16,279 nt of DNA from positions 1-16,279 of the forward strand of contig JAKAIQ010000014.1 of NCBI GenBank assembly GCA_021825035.1, in the 5' to 3' direction. Every line of letters starts with the position of its first letter. The stretch's first letter is position 1. The translations under genes and the position numbers were made by a program. This stretch comes from Deltaproteobacteria bacterium. GTDB taxonomy: Bacteria > Desulfobacterota > GWC2-55-46. Below the pieces are notes generated by a model. That model was given only the letters and a program-made list of their open reading frames with translations, was not told where the DNA came from and ran no database searches. Shown one piece after another: positions 6,581 through 13,848 of this stretch.

Positions 6581-7294
6581 TTAAAGCCTTTTCCTCATCC
6601 TTACCGCGCCCAAAACCAGGTTTGTTATGACGGAAATGAAATATATCTCGTCTTCCTTGAACTCTCTCGCCACCACGGTCTGAGCGTTGAGCACCCCGAA
6701 CGGCTCTTTACCGTAAAATATCGGATAGGAGTACATCGTTTTGATCCTGTACTGCTCTTCTTTTGTCTCCTGGAAGTACCTGTAACGGGAATCGCGGGAA
6801 ATATCGGCCACGAGAAGCGGCCTCCGTTCCTGTACCGCCGACCCCGTTATGCCTTCCCCGACCATGAGCTTTGCCTTGCCTACCGCTTCCTGGGCAAGCC
6901 CGTAAGTCGCTCTCAGGACAAGGGACTCTCCGTCCCAGAGATAGATGGAGCATATATCCACCCCAAGCCTTTTAGCGGTTTTTTCGACCATTACCTTCAG
7001 CACCTCGTCGAGATTATAGTCCGATGAGGCGAGCATGCTTATCTCTTCGAGGGTAATGATCTCCTTTCTTTCCCTGTCCGCGCGCTGCAGTTCGAAGAAG
7101 AACCTGCCGCTGTCGTCGAAAGTCATCGGAAGCAGGCTTTCCTTTGAAAAATGCGGATTTATGGCCCTGCTCGCGGATGGAGCAGTCCTGTACTCCGAAA
7201 AGCCGCAGGTGCAGGAAAGCTTTATCTTATAGTCGTCCACGCGAGCGGACTTCATTTTTCTGCCGCATTTTCTACACCTGATTATGGATTCCAT
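6581..7294 (-). CDS. Zinc-ribbon/GAF-domain protein
   Basis: A 237-aa soluble protein with two parts. Residues 7-30 form a likely zinc ribbon (Cys7, Cys10, Cys28, Cys30). Residues about 85-232 form a GAF domain, with EISMLASSDYNLDEVLKVMVE, CSIYLWDGESLVLRATYGL, VGEGITGSAVQERRPLLVADI and PIFYGKEPFGVLNAQTV. This GAF resembles the N-terminal sensor domain of the PTS-Ntr enzyme PtsP, but no PEP-phosphotransferase or histidine kinase domain follows, so it is probably a small-molecule or redox sensor without an attached output. The ligand is unknown. The start is supported by a GGAG five bases upstream of the ATG. It sits 175 nt downstream of the RodZ-like gene. Confidence 0.85.
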   Translation of the reverse strand: MESIIRCRKCGRKMKSARVDDYKIKLSCTCGFSEYRTAPSASRAINPHFSKESLLPMTFDDSGRFFFELQRADRERKEIITLEEISMLASSDYNLDEVLKVMVEKTAKRLGVDICSIYLWDGESLVLRATYGLAQEAVGKAKLMVGEGITGSAVQERRPLLVADISRDSRYRYFQETKEEQYRIKTMYSYPIFYGKEPFGVLNAQTVVAREFKEDEIYFISVITNLVLGAVRMRKRL

Positions 7295-7347
7295 ATGTTC
7301 TCCGCCATGACGTTGGCCGTATCGCGCCGGTTATGAATGGAAGCCAG

Positions 7348-7379
7348 CCTTGCCCCGCCCTTTTAAGGGCTGGTCAAGG
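7348..7379. repeat. Large imperfect hairpin between rodZ-like and GAF genes
   Basis: Two 15-base arms, 7348-7362 and 7365-7379, pair at 13 of 15 positions around a 2-base centre and contain the perfect core GCCCTT/AAGGGC. No T run follows on the minus strand, so it is not a classical terminator. It may be part of the GAF gene leader. Confidence 0.5.
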
Positions 7380-7410
7380 CGGCAATTACAAATAATCTTT
7401 CCGTACCATC

Positions 7411-7442
7411 AAAATTCTCCGTCATTTATGGCGAAGAATTTT
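7411..7442 (-). terminator. AT-rich hairpin after the rodZ-like gene
   Basis: Eight-base arms AAAATTCT and AGAATTTT (7411-7418 with 7435-7442), extended by up to three further pairs including one G-U, lie 28 nt past the RodZ-like stop. The four U at the end of the stem could act as a weak intrinsic terminator; there is no U tract beyond it. Confidence 0.4.
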
Positions 7443-7469
7443 AATATTTATCCCATCCGCGTTCCGGCG

Positions 7470-8231
7470 TCACGCGCGCGGAAGTTTCAGGGTCGCAACC
7501 TCTCCCGATTTGCCGAGCGGCTGGAGCTTATCTCCATCATAAACCAGATTCACGCCGCCGGCGTTGCCGATAACAAGCGAAAATGAATTGGCCGCCCTCC
7601 AGACGATGCGCTCCCCCTTTTTAAGCACTACATCGAAAGGCTCCCCGCCGTCGATCCTTGCCTTGATCCATACGACTTCGGTCGCGTTGATTACAAGGGT
7701 ATGCTTCTTGTCGGCCCCGGCCGTTGCGAGACCGGCTGCAGGCGCGCCTTTATCAGGCCCCGCCAGCGCCGCCGGAGCGGCAACGGAAGCCGTCTGCCGG
7801 GCCGCTTCATTTAAAAGAGAGACCCTTGCTTTATGCCTCGCATACAGAGAATAGGTTAAAATGACGGCGAGCGCAATGCCGGCCACGGCCGCTATGCCCC
7901 ACAAATTAACAAAAGACCTTCCCTCTTTCGAGAAGTCCTTCAGCTCCTTCCGGTTTATCGAAAGCGCAGTCCGCGCAGGCTCAGACCTGTCGGACCGTTC
8001 CTTCATGTACAGTTCATAACGCAGCACGGCGTCCGTCTCGTCAAGACCCAGCCTCTTGCAGTATGACTTTATGAACCCCTTCACAAAAGTCGGATGAGGG
8101 AGAGAATCATAATCATCGGCCTCAAGAGCCTCAAGACACTTGAGCGGCACCCGTGTCGCCTCGAATATGCTCATAAGAGAGGCCCTTCTCAACTCCCTCT
8201 CCCTTTTAAGATATTCTCCGGGACTTTCCAT
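7470..8231 (-). CDS. rodZ: RodZ-like helix-turn-helix membrane protein
   Basis: A 253-aa protein with RodZ architecture; RodZ links MreB to the membrane in rod-shape maintenance. Residues 1-75 are a helix-turn-helix domain of the HTH_25 type (GEYLKRERELRRASLMSIFE, then LEALEADDYDSLPHPTFVKGF). A single membrane segment spans about 108-130 (NLWGIAAVAGIALAVILTYSLY). An Ala/Gly/Pro linker leads to a periplasmic DUF4115-type domain at 177-251 (VVWIKARIDGGEPFDVVLKKGE, VYDGDKLQPLGKSGEV). The start has GAGG eight bases upstream. A promoter sits directly upstream, so the gene is transcribed independently of the TPR gene. Confidence 0.9.
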   Translation of the reverse strand: MESPGEYLKRERELRRASLMSIFEATRVPLKCLEALEADDYDSLPHPTFVKGFIKSYCKRLGLDETDAVLRYELYMKERSDRSEPARTALSINRKELKDFSKEGRSFVNLWGIAAVAGIALAVILTYSLYARHKARVSLLNEAARQTASVAAPAALAGPDKGAPAAGLATAGADKKHTLVINATEVVWIKARIDGGEPFDVVLKKGERIVWRAANSFSLVIGNAGGVNLVYDGDKLQPLGKSGEVATLKLPRA

Positions 8232-8251
8232 GTCCGAAACCTCAGAATGTT

Positions 8252-8279
8252 ATTATAGCCTGGCAAAGGAAAAGCGCAA
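8252..8279 (-). promoter_or_regulatory. Sigma70-type promoter of the rodZ-like gene
   Basis: Minus strand: -35 TTGCGC (8274-8279), 16-nt spacer, perfect -10 TATAAT (8252-8257). The predicted start near 8245 gives a short leader of about 14 nt that still includes the GAGG ribosome-binding site. Confidence 0.65.
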
Positions 8280-8289
8280 TAATTCCCGC

Positions 8290-8305
8290 GGCGGAGAAAT
8301 CCGCC
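8290..8305. repeat. Hairpin upstream of the rodZ-like promoter
   Basis: A perfect 6-bp stem GGCGGA/TCCGCC (8290-8295 with 8300-8305) with a GAAA/TTTC loop sits about 11 nt upstream of the -35 box. The 279-nt gap 8232-8510 also holds a looser hairpin (GAACC 8331-8335 with GGTTC 8353-8357) and no gene I can support. Confidence 0.45.
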
Positions 8306-8510
8306 GTGACCGCAGCCGACACGAATCAAAGAACCAGGCCATAAACGGCAGAGGTTCTTCACGGCGAGGAACTGCCAGTCGCTCCTCCAGCCAGGCGGAA
8401 TCGAATCTCACGCGGGAATCCCGGAATGCGGAAAACCGAATGTCCGCTTACACCTCAGCACCGATAGTTGAGTTATCATCATTAAACTCTCATCCCCCGC
8501 GCCCGGCCGG

Positions 8511-9263
8511 TTATTTCAATATCTTTATATAACCTTTCGCCGAATTGGCCCGGTCGCCGTCAGGCGAAAGTTCAATTACTTTTTCAAACGCCTTAATGGC
8601 TTCGGCGTTTTCCTTCTGCTTTATGAGCGCGAGCCCAAGGCTGTAGTAGGCATCCACGTAATCAGGGGCCTTCTTTATCGCCATGCGGTACGCGCCCACG
8701 GCATCCGGCATGTCGCTGACCTTCTCGTACGCAAGGCCTGCGTCATAATAGGCCAATGGATATTGCTGATTCATTTCGATAGCCTTCTTGAAGCTCTCTA
8801 TCGCGTCCGTGAAGTCTCCCTTGTTGTAATAGGCCCACCCCATATTTACGTATGCCAGCTCCGGGGTCCCGTAGAAGATATTCTTCAGGGCCTTCTTCGA
8901 TTGCGAGATGACATCGTCCCATCTGCGCTCCACTATATACACGGCAGCGAGATTCACATGCGCCTGCGAGAACTTGGGGTCCATGGATATGGATTTCTTT
9001 ATCTCCCTTATCGCGTCGTCATTCATACCCCGGGCGAAATATGCGAGTCCAAGGGCGTTGTGGTAGTTCGGATCGTCCGGATAGAGTTCAACCGCCTTCG
9101 TCAGCTCCTTGAGGGCCTCCGTGTAGCTTTTATCATCCAGGTATATCGCCCCGAGCCTGTAATGGATATCGGCGTCTTTCTTCCTCTGCTTAAGGCTCGG
9201 CCCGCACGAAATACACGCAAGGATTATAAAGGTAAATAAAAAGACCCTATCAAACCTTTTCAT
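8511..9263 (-). CDS. TPR-repeat lipoprotein
   Basis: A 250-aa lipoprotein made almost entirely of tetratricopeptide repeats, probably anchored in the outer membrane facing the periplasm. From the chosen start (MKRFDRVF...), a hydrophobic segment FLFTFIILA is followed by two candidate lipobox cysteines (ILAC and CISC). About six TPR units follow, for example YRLGAIYLDDKSYTEALKEL, YHNALGLAYFARGMNDDAI and AYYSLGLALIKQKENAEAI. The layout resembles PilF/PilW pilotins, but no pilus genes are nearby, so no specific role is claimed. The frame extends 18 codons up to an ATG at 9317 that overlaps the pfkB stop (ATGA); the internal start at 9263 is preferred because it yields a standard signal peptide, though its ribosome site is weak. 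Confidence 0.88.
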   Translation of the reverse strand: MKRFDRVFLFTFIILACISCGPSLKQRKKDADIHYRLGAIYLDDKSYTEALKELTKAVELYPDDPNYHNALGLAYFARGMNDDAIREIKKSISMDPKFSQAHVNLAAVYIVERRWDDVISQSKKALKNIFYGTPELAYVNMGWAYYNKGDFTDAIESFKKAIEMNQQYPLAYYDAGLAYEKVSDMPDAVGAYRMAIKKAPDYVDAYYSLGLALIKQKENAEAIKAFEKVIELSPDGDRANSAKGYIKILK

Positions 9264-9313
9264 GCCCAAGGAACGCACCCATGTCCAAACCATCGACGAA
9301 GGCCTTAATTTTA

Positions 9314-10222
9314 TCATATATCTTCAAAATGGGTCAACCGCTTAAACTCCGCGTATCTCGAGCGTATCTCGTCGAGCGAAAGGGATGAAAGCCTGGAAAG
9401 GCTGAAGGCCTCGACATTGAACGAGGCCATGACGCTCCCGAATATGATCGCCCTTCTGATGTTATCCTCGCCGAGGTTTCCGGTATTGGCGATATACCCC
9501 ATCAGGCCTCCGGCAAACGAGTCTCCCGCGCCGGTGGGGTCGAATATATTCTCAAGAGGATAGGCAGGCGCGGAAAAAATGGATTTTTCGCTGAACATCA
9601 GCGCGCCATACTCCCCGCGTTTTATTATGAGTATCCTCGGCCCATCCTTCATGATCTGCCTGGCGGCCTTCACGAGGCTCGACTCCCCGGCAAGTTCCCT
9701 CGCCTCGGCCTCGTTTATGACGAACACCTCGATGCGCCTGAGGAGCTTTCTCAGGGCTTCGGGCTTGCCTTCTATCCAGAAGTTCATCGTATCGCAGGCC
9801 ACGAGCCTTGGCTTCGCGACCTGCTCAAGCACCTTCAACTGAAGTTCGGGGTCGATATTGGCGAGAAAGACATAGGGTAATTCCCTGTACCTCTCGGGTA
9901 TCACCGGGTCGAAACTGCTGAAGACGTTAAGGTTCGTCTCCAGGGTGTGTGCCTGATTGAGGTCGTAATCATAGCGGCCCTTCCACCTGAATGTCTTTCC
10001 AGGCACCTTTTTGAGGCCTTCCAGGTCGATCCCCCTTTTCTTCAAGCCCTCGACATGCTCCGCCGGAAAGTCCTCGCCGACGACAGCTACGAGGGATACG
10101 CCGGCAAAGTAACTCGCCGACGTTGAAAAATATGTGGCAGACCCGCCCAGCACTTCCTCGACCCTGCCGAAAGGCGTTTCCACCGAATCGAAGGCTACCG
10201 ACCCGACTACAAGAATGCTCAT
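9314..10222 (-). CDS. PfkB-family carbohydrate/nucleoside kinase
   Basis: A 302-aa ribokinase-fold kinase that phosphorylates a sugar or nucleoside using ATP. Seen: the N-terminal LVVGSVAFDS, the glycine motif LGGSATYFS (residues 25-33), the INEAEARELAG segment (169-179) and the family signature DPTGAGDSFAGG at 228-239 with catalytic Asp234 and the anion-hole glycines. The substrate cannot be read from sequence; the neighbour mtnP suggests a purine-nucleoside or ribose-linked substrate (adenosine or a ribose derivative), which is inference. It begins 37 nt after mtnP with a GGAG ribosome site, and its stop lies in an ATGA overlap with a possible TPR start. Confidence 0.92.
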   Translation of the reverse strand: MSILVVGSVAFDSVETPFGRVEEVLGGSATYFSTSASYFAGVSLVAVVGEDFPAEHVEGLKKRGIDLEGLKKVPGKTFRWKGRYDYDLNQAHTLETNLNVFSSFDPVIPERYRELPYVFLANIDPELQLKVLEQVAKPRLVACDTMNFWIEGKPEALRKLLRRIEVFVINEAEARELAGESSLVKAARQIMKDGPRILIIKRGEYGALMFSEKSIFSAPAYPLENIFDPTGAGDSFAGGLMGYIANTGNLGEDNIRRAIIFGSVMASFNVEAFSLSRLSSLSLDEIRSRYAEFKRLTHFEDI

Positions 10223-10259
10223 TGTCCGCTCCTTCCCGCTGAACCGGTTTCAGGTTTTT

Positions 10260-11114
10260 TTAAAGATTTTTTCCCAAGATGAGGGAAAGATCTTTCCTGG
10301 TCTTGGCGGGTATTTTTTTCCTGTCCGTTATTATGGCATATTTAAGGGCGCTGGCGCACTTGCAACCGCGCGAATCGGCGATCGACGGAACGGCATTGCG
10401 TATTATCTCCTTGGCCATGGCGACATTCGACCTCAGGGTGTCAAGGATAGCCTCAACCGTGACCGACTCCTCGGTCTCGTGCCAGCAGTCGTAATCGGTC
10501 GAAAGCGCGACGCTCGAGTAGCATATCTCGGCCTCCCTCGCAAGCTTCGCCTCTGGTATGTTGGTCATGCCTATGACGTCCACGCCCCATCCCCTGTAAA
10601 TCCTCGATTCGGCCCTGGTTGAGAACTGCGGCCCGTCAATGCATAAGTACGTCCCTCCCATGTGAACCGTGGCGCCGGCCTTTACGGCGGCTTTGCGAAG
10701 CACGGCGTTCAGATCAGGGCATACCGGATCGGCAAATTCAACATGACCGACAATCCCGTTTCCGAAAAAAGTGCCAGCCCTCCCCTTGGTCCTGTCGAAA
10801 AACTGATCGACTATAACGATGTGGCCGGGCTTTATCTTCTCGCGCATGCTCCCCACCGCTGAAATCGATATGATCCATTCGGCCCCGAGTTTTTTCATGC
10901 CGTATATGTTGGCCCTGTAGTTCACCTCGGAAGGCAAAAGCCTGTGCCCCCTGCCATGCCTCGGCAGGAATACGAGCCGCGTATCCCCGAGCGTGCCCGT
11001 TATATACTTGTCCGACGGTTTTCCGAACGGGGTGCTGACATTAACGGATTTCACATCACCGAGCCCTTCCATCTCATAAAGCCCGCTTCCGCCTATGACG
11101 CCCACAACCTTCAT
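10260..11114 (-). CDS. mtnP: S-methyl-5'-thioadenosine phosphorylase
   Basis: Purine-nucleoside phosphorylase family 2 member (284 aa) that splits 5'-methylthioadenosine with phosphate to adenine and 5-methylthioribose-1-phosphate, clearing a by-product of polyamine and SAM metabolism. Seen: GVIGGSGLY at 5-13, the phosphate-binding PRHGRGH at 51-57, ISAVGSM at 84-90, GPQFSTRAES at 161-170, MTNIPEAKLARE at 183-194 and TDYDCW at 206-211, the last being typical of MTA or related phosphorylases. Some family members prefer S-methyl-5'-thioinosine or adenosine; those are alternatives. The start is supported by AAGGAG seven bases upstream. It leads the mtnP-pfkB-TPR unit behind a likely promoter. 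Confidence 0.94.
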   Translation of the reverse strand: MKVVGVIGGSGLYEMEGLGDVKSVNVSTPFGKPSDKYITGTLGDTRLVFLPRHGRGHRLLPSEVNYRANIYGMKKLGAEWIISISAVGSMREKIKPGHIVIVDQFFDRTKGRAGTFFGNGIVGHVEFADPVCPDLNAVLRKAAVKAGATVHMGGTYLCIDGPQFSTRAESRIYRGWGVDVIGMTNIPEAKLAREAEICYSSVALSTDYDCWHETEESVTVEAILDTLRSNVAMAKEIIRNAVPSIADSRGCKCASALKYAIITDRKKIPAKTRKDLSLILGKNL

Positions 11115-11172
11115 TTAAATTCTCCTTCATGTATTTGACACATATGCCGCCGCCGGAGAAATCCAAGGGTAG

Positions 11173-11201
11173 TTTTTAACACCACGCCTCGGACCGGTCA
11201 A
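11173..11201 (-). promoter_or_regulatory. Sigma70-type promoter of mtnP
   Basis: Minus strand: TTGACC (11196-11201, five of six matches), 17-nt spacer, TAAAAA (11173-11178, four of six). It lies about 60 nt upstream of the mtnP start and just downstream of the rlmN terminator, which is the expected position. Confidence 0.55.
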
Positions 11202-11246
11202 TCGTTTTTTCCGCAATGAGCCCAATCGCAGCAAGCCTCGCGCCGT

Positions 11247-11266
11247 AAAAAACCTCCATACGGAGG
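11247..11266 (-). terminator. Intrinsic terminator after rlmN
   Basis: Minus strand: stem CCTCC/GGAGG (11262-11266 with 11253-11257), 4-base loop, then six U (11247-11252). The stem is short but the U run is perfect. It is 40 nt past the rlmN stop. Confidence 0.65.
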
Positions 11267-11306
11267 CCGCTGAGCGCGCGGTCGAGGGGAATTAACCCTG
11301 AAAATA

Positions 11307-12365
11307 TCAAAAGGCGTCGTCCGGCTTTTCTTTTGACGCCTCCTCTTCGTACCGGCCTCTTAGCTGCCCGCAGGCGGCGAGTATATCCGCGCCTTTACTC
11401 TGCCTTGTGAAGACATTATAGCCCCCGTCCAGCAGTACCTTTCCGAAGGCCGCCGCCCTCTCGTCCGAACTCCTCTCGTAAGCGGCGCCTGGAAACGGGT
11501 TAAAAGGGATAAGATTTATCTTGCAGCGTATCCCCTTCAAGAGCCTCGTCAGCCTCCGCGCGTCTTCGAGTGTGTCGTTGACGTCTTTCAGCAGGACGTA
11601 TTCGATGGTTATGTTCTTCTTGCCGTGAAGGGGATATGACTTCAGGGCCCCGATGAGGTCATCCATGGGATATTTCCTGTTTATGGGCATTATACGGCTT
11701 CTCGTCCCGTCGGTGGTCGCGTTCAGGGACACCGCGAGGTTCACGTTAGCGTCAATGCCGAGCCTTCTGATCCCCGGCACGAGCCCGGCGGTCGAAACGG
11801 TGATCCTGTTATGAGAGAATCCGAATCCCTTGCCGTCGGTAAGCACATTTATGAACCTGAGGACATTGCCGTAATTCGCGAGGGGCTCGCCCATGCCCAT
11901 AAGGACAACGTTCGTTATGCGCTCACCCTCATCGAGCATGGATATGGCGGCTATGACCTCCCCGGCAAGCTCGGCAAGGGTCAAATCCCGCGTAAACCCC
12001 GATGCGCCGGTCATGCAGAATCGGCATCCGAGGGCGCACCCGGCCTGGGTGGACACGCAGAGCGTAAGCCGATCGGTTTCGGGTATGAGGACGGATTCTA
12101 TCTTCGAGCCGTCTTCGAGGAGGGACAAGAATTTCCCGGTGCCGTCGGATGATTTCTTAACGCCGAGTATCTTTATCCCGCCGATGTAGAAATCCTTTTT
12201 AAGCCTCTCTCGGAACGACTTTGCGATGTCGGTCATCGCATCTATCCGGTCGGCTCTCCTGTGGAATAGCCAATTATAGACCTGCTCCGCCCTGTATGGC
12301 TTTTCCCCCATCGCAGCCATGAGGCCGACAAGCTCGGGGTGTGTAAAGTCTCTGAGATTTTTCAT
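11307..12365 (-). CDS. rlmN: Dual-specificity 23S rRNA/tRNA adenine-C2 methyltransferase RlmN
   Basis: Radical-SAM methyl synthase (352 aa) that methylates C2 of an adenosine in 23S rRNA (A2503 in E. coli) and of A37 in some tRNAs. Seen: the cluster motif CALGCRFC (Cys110, Cys114, Cys117), the methyl-carrying TLCVST cysteine (Cys103) and the catalytic Cys332 in ADILAACGQLRG near the C-terminus. Other family blocks are MGMGEPLANY, ITVSTAGLVPGI, LAVSLNATTD and NLIPFNPFPG. The N-terminal KPYRAEQVYNWLF is typical. No clear ribosome site precedes the ATG at 12365. It is 81 nt downstream of the globin-PsiE gene and ends at a terminator. Confidence 0.97.
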   Translation of the reverse strand: MKNLRDFTHPELVGLMAAMGEKPYRAEQVYNWLFHRRADRIDAMTDIAKSFRERLKKDFYIGGIKILGVKKSSDGTGKFLSLLEDGSKIESVLIPETDRLTLCVSTQAGCALGCRFCMTGASGFTRDLTLAELAGEVIAAISMLDEGERITNVVLMGMGEPLANYGNVLRFINVLTDGKGFGFSHNRITVSTAGLVPGIRRLGIDANVNLAVSLNATTDGTRSRIMPINRKYPMDDLIGALKSYPLHGKKNITIEYVLLKDVNDTLEDARRLTRLLKGIRCKINLIPFNPFPGAAYERSSDERAAAFGKVLLDGGYNVFTRQSKGADILAACGQLRGRYEEEASKEKPDDAF

Positions 12366-12446
12366 AATCGACGCGGTCTTAGGCTGCGCGGGAAACGGCG
12401 GGAAGAACCTTGTCCATGAGCCGCCGGCACGAAGGGGAACGGCGGG

Positions 12447-13331
12447 TCACAGCTCTGCCCTGGCTACCAACCAGTATACTACGCCCAGCACGCCCACGGC
12501 GGCAACGAGCGTCAACTGCGCCTCCAGGGCTTCATGCGCGAGGGTGGTTATCAATATCTCCCTTATTATAGCCACAAGCGCGACATTTAAGAATACCTTT
12601 ATGGCGAACTTGCCTCCGCGCAGCTGCCTTATCTCCGTATCCATGAGCTCGATGACGACCCACAGCATGAGAAGGCTTCCAAGGGTGCTCAAGAGGCCGC
12701 TTTCAATTCCGCCCTCGGTTATGTGATATATGTTCCAGCCGAGAAGGCCGATTACGATTATTCCCAGGACAACCAGGCCGAAGACGAGGATGAGGTTCAA
12801 CCCGTATGAGAATCTGTTGGCAAGCTGTATCAGGTAGGATTCGACCCTCTGGGAAAGAAAGAATTTCTTTTCCTCCTCGATGTATGAGCTCGTGAAGACA
12901 TCAAGGTTTATGTCGAGTATCTTCTCTATCGACCATTCGAGATCCGCCACTTCCTCCGGGTCTTTGAATTCCGCCTGAAGCTTATCCTGGATGAATAATT
13001 TCACGAAATGAAAGGCGGCGTTCACGTAGTGAGCGTGAAGATTGATCCTTACATGCACCATGCCGACCTTCTCAAGCTCCATGAGGTAATGGTGGCCGTA
13101 GTCCCCTTTGAAGAGATCCATGAACCAAATCTTGAGCGCGTCCTGGTGCCTCTTTATCGTCGCCTCATCCTTGAGAAAAAGATGCGCCTCTTCGAAGTTC
13201 TTAATATAATTGTAGAACTCGACGACGAACTCATCCCTGTATTTCTCCATCAGGGGTTTCAGGCGCACAAGGTTCTTTACATCATCGGAACCGAACTGGT
13301 AGTGCGCTTTTATCCTCTCTATCGTTTCCAT
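12447..13331 (-). CDS. Globin-sensor/PsiE-domain fusion membrane protein
   Basis: A 294-aa protein with two modules. Residues 1-160 match the globin-coupled-sensor (protoglobin-like) fold: Tyr40/Tyr42 in a helix that fits the B helix (EFVVEFYNYI), a WFMDLFKGDYG segment, and the proximal-histidine block VGMVHVRINLHAHYV with His93. This predicts a haem-based oxygen or gas sensor. Residues 176-290 hold four hydrophobic segments (about 177-199, 211-230, 243-264 and 270-290); the part WVVIELMDTEIRQLRGGKF and VALVAIIREIL matches the PsiE (phosphate-starvation-inducible E) family. No kinase, cyclase or methyl-accepting domain is attached. It follows ndk by 11 nt with an AAGGA ribosome site, so the two are co-transcribed. 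Output and ligand are not known. Confidence 0.82.
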   Translation of the reverse strand: METIERIKAHYQFGSDDVKNLVRLKPLMEKYRDEFVVEFYNYIKNFEEAHLFLKDEATIKRHQDALKIWFMDLFKGDYGHHYLMELEKVGMVHVRINLHAHYVNAAFHFVKLFIQDKLQAEFKDPEEVADLEWSIEKILDINLDVFTSSYIEEEKKFFLSQRVESYLIQLANRFSYGLNLILVFGLVVLGIIVIGLLGWNIYHITEGGIESGLLSTLGSLLMLWVVIELMDTEIRQLRGGKFAIKVFLNVALVAIIREILITTLAHEALEAQLTLVAAVGVLGVVYWLVARAEL

Positions 13332-13342
13332 GAGGCTATCCT

Positions 13343-13759
13343 TTACTCGAATATCTCCAGGGCGCTGAAAAAATACGGTATTTCGAAGGCGGCGGTATCC
13401 GGCCCGTCCGAACCGTGGACTATGTTCGCTTCTATCGAATCGGCGAAGTCTTTTCTGATGGTGCCGGCTTTGGCGTTCTTGGGATCGGTGGCGCCCATGA
13501 TTTCTCTTACCTTCCTTATGGCGTCGTCACCGGAAAGCACCATGAGTACCACCGGGCCGGATGACATGAATCCGGTAAGGCTTTCGAAAAACGGCCTGTT
13601 CCTGTGGACGGCGTAAAAGCCCTCGGCCTCTTTCTTCGAAAGGCTTGCCATCTTGAGTCCCGCCACCTTAAGCCCTATTTTTTCAAAACGCCCTATGACC
13701 TCTCCGATTATATTCTTCCGTACGCCGTCGGGTTTGACTATCGAAAGCGTCCTTTCCAT
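13343..13759 (-). CDS. ndk: Nucleoside-diphosphate kinase
   Basis: Ndk (138 aa, standard length) transfers gamma-phosphate from ATP to nucleoside diphosphates through a phosphohistidine. Seen: the start MERTLSIVKPDGVRKN, the FYAVHRNRPFF segment, GPVVLMVLSGDDAI, the MGATDPKNAKAGTIRKDF block and the active site NIVHGSDGPD with His115. The frame is open 28 codons further upstream, but family alignment demands the start at 13759; a G-rich stretch about ten bases upstream is the only ribosome-site candidate. It lies 89 nt downstream of the glutaredoxin-like gene. Confidence 0.97.
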   Translation of the reverse strand: MERTLSIVKPDGVRKNIIGEVIGRFEKIGLKVAGLKMASLSKKEAEGFYAVHRNRPFFESLTGFMSSGPVVLMVLSGDDAIRKVREIMGATDPKNAKAGTIRKDFADSIEANIVHGSDGPDTAAFEIPYFFSALEIFE

Positions 13760-13816
13760 TCTTGCTCGTCCCCCTTCACGAATATTGGTAAGTCTTTTCC
13801 AATCACGGTATTTTAT

Positions 13817-13835
13817 GGCCGGCAACCTGCCGGCC
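13817..13835. repeat. Perfect hairpin between the glutaredoxin-like gene and ndk
   Basis: Arms GGCCGGCA and TGCCGGCC (13817-13824 with 13828-13835) flank a 3-base loop. There is no U tract on the minus strand, so it may attenuate or protect the transcript rather than end it. Confidence 0.5.
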
Positions 13836-13848
13836 TCGCTCAAACCGC

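Noticed and set aside
8395..8425. A tRNA T-arm-like string (GATTCGATTCC) in the gap before the rodZ-like gene
   Set aside because: No matching acceptor stem, anticodon arm or D arm can be assembled around it.
8140..8532. A 130-codon plus-strand frame
   Set aside because: It covers the start of the rodZ-like gene in antisense plus the intergenic gap; the Ser/Arg/Asn-rich product looks like non-coding translation.
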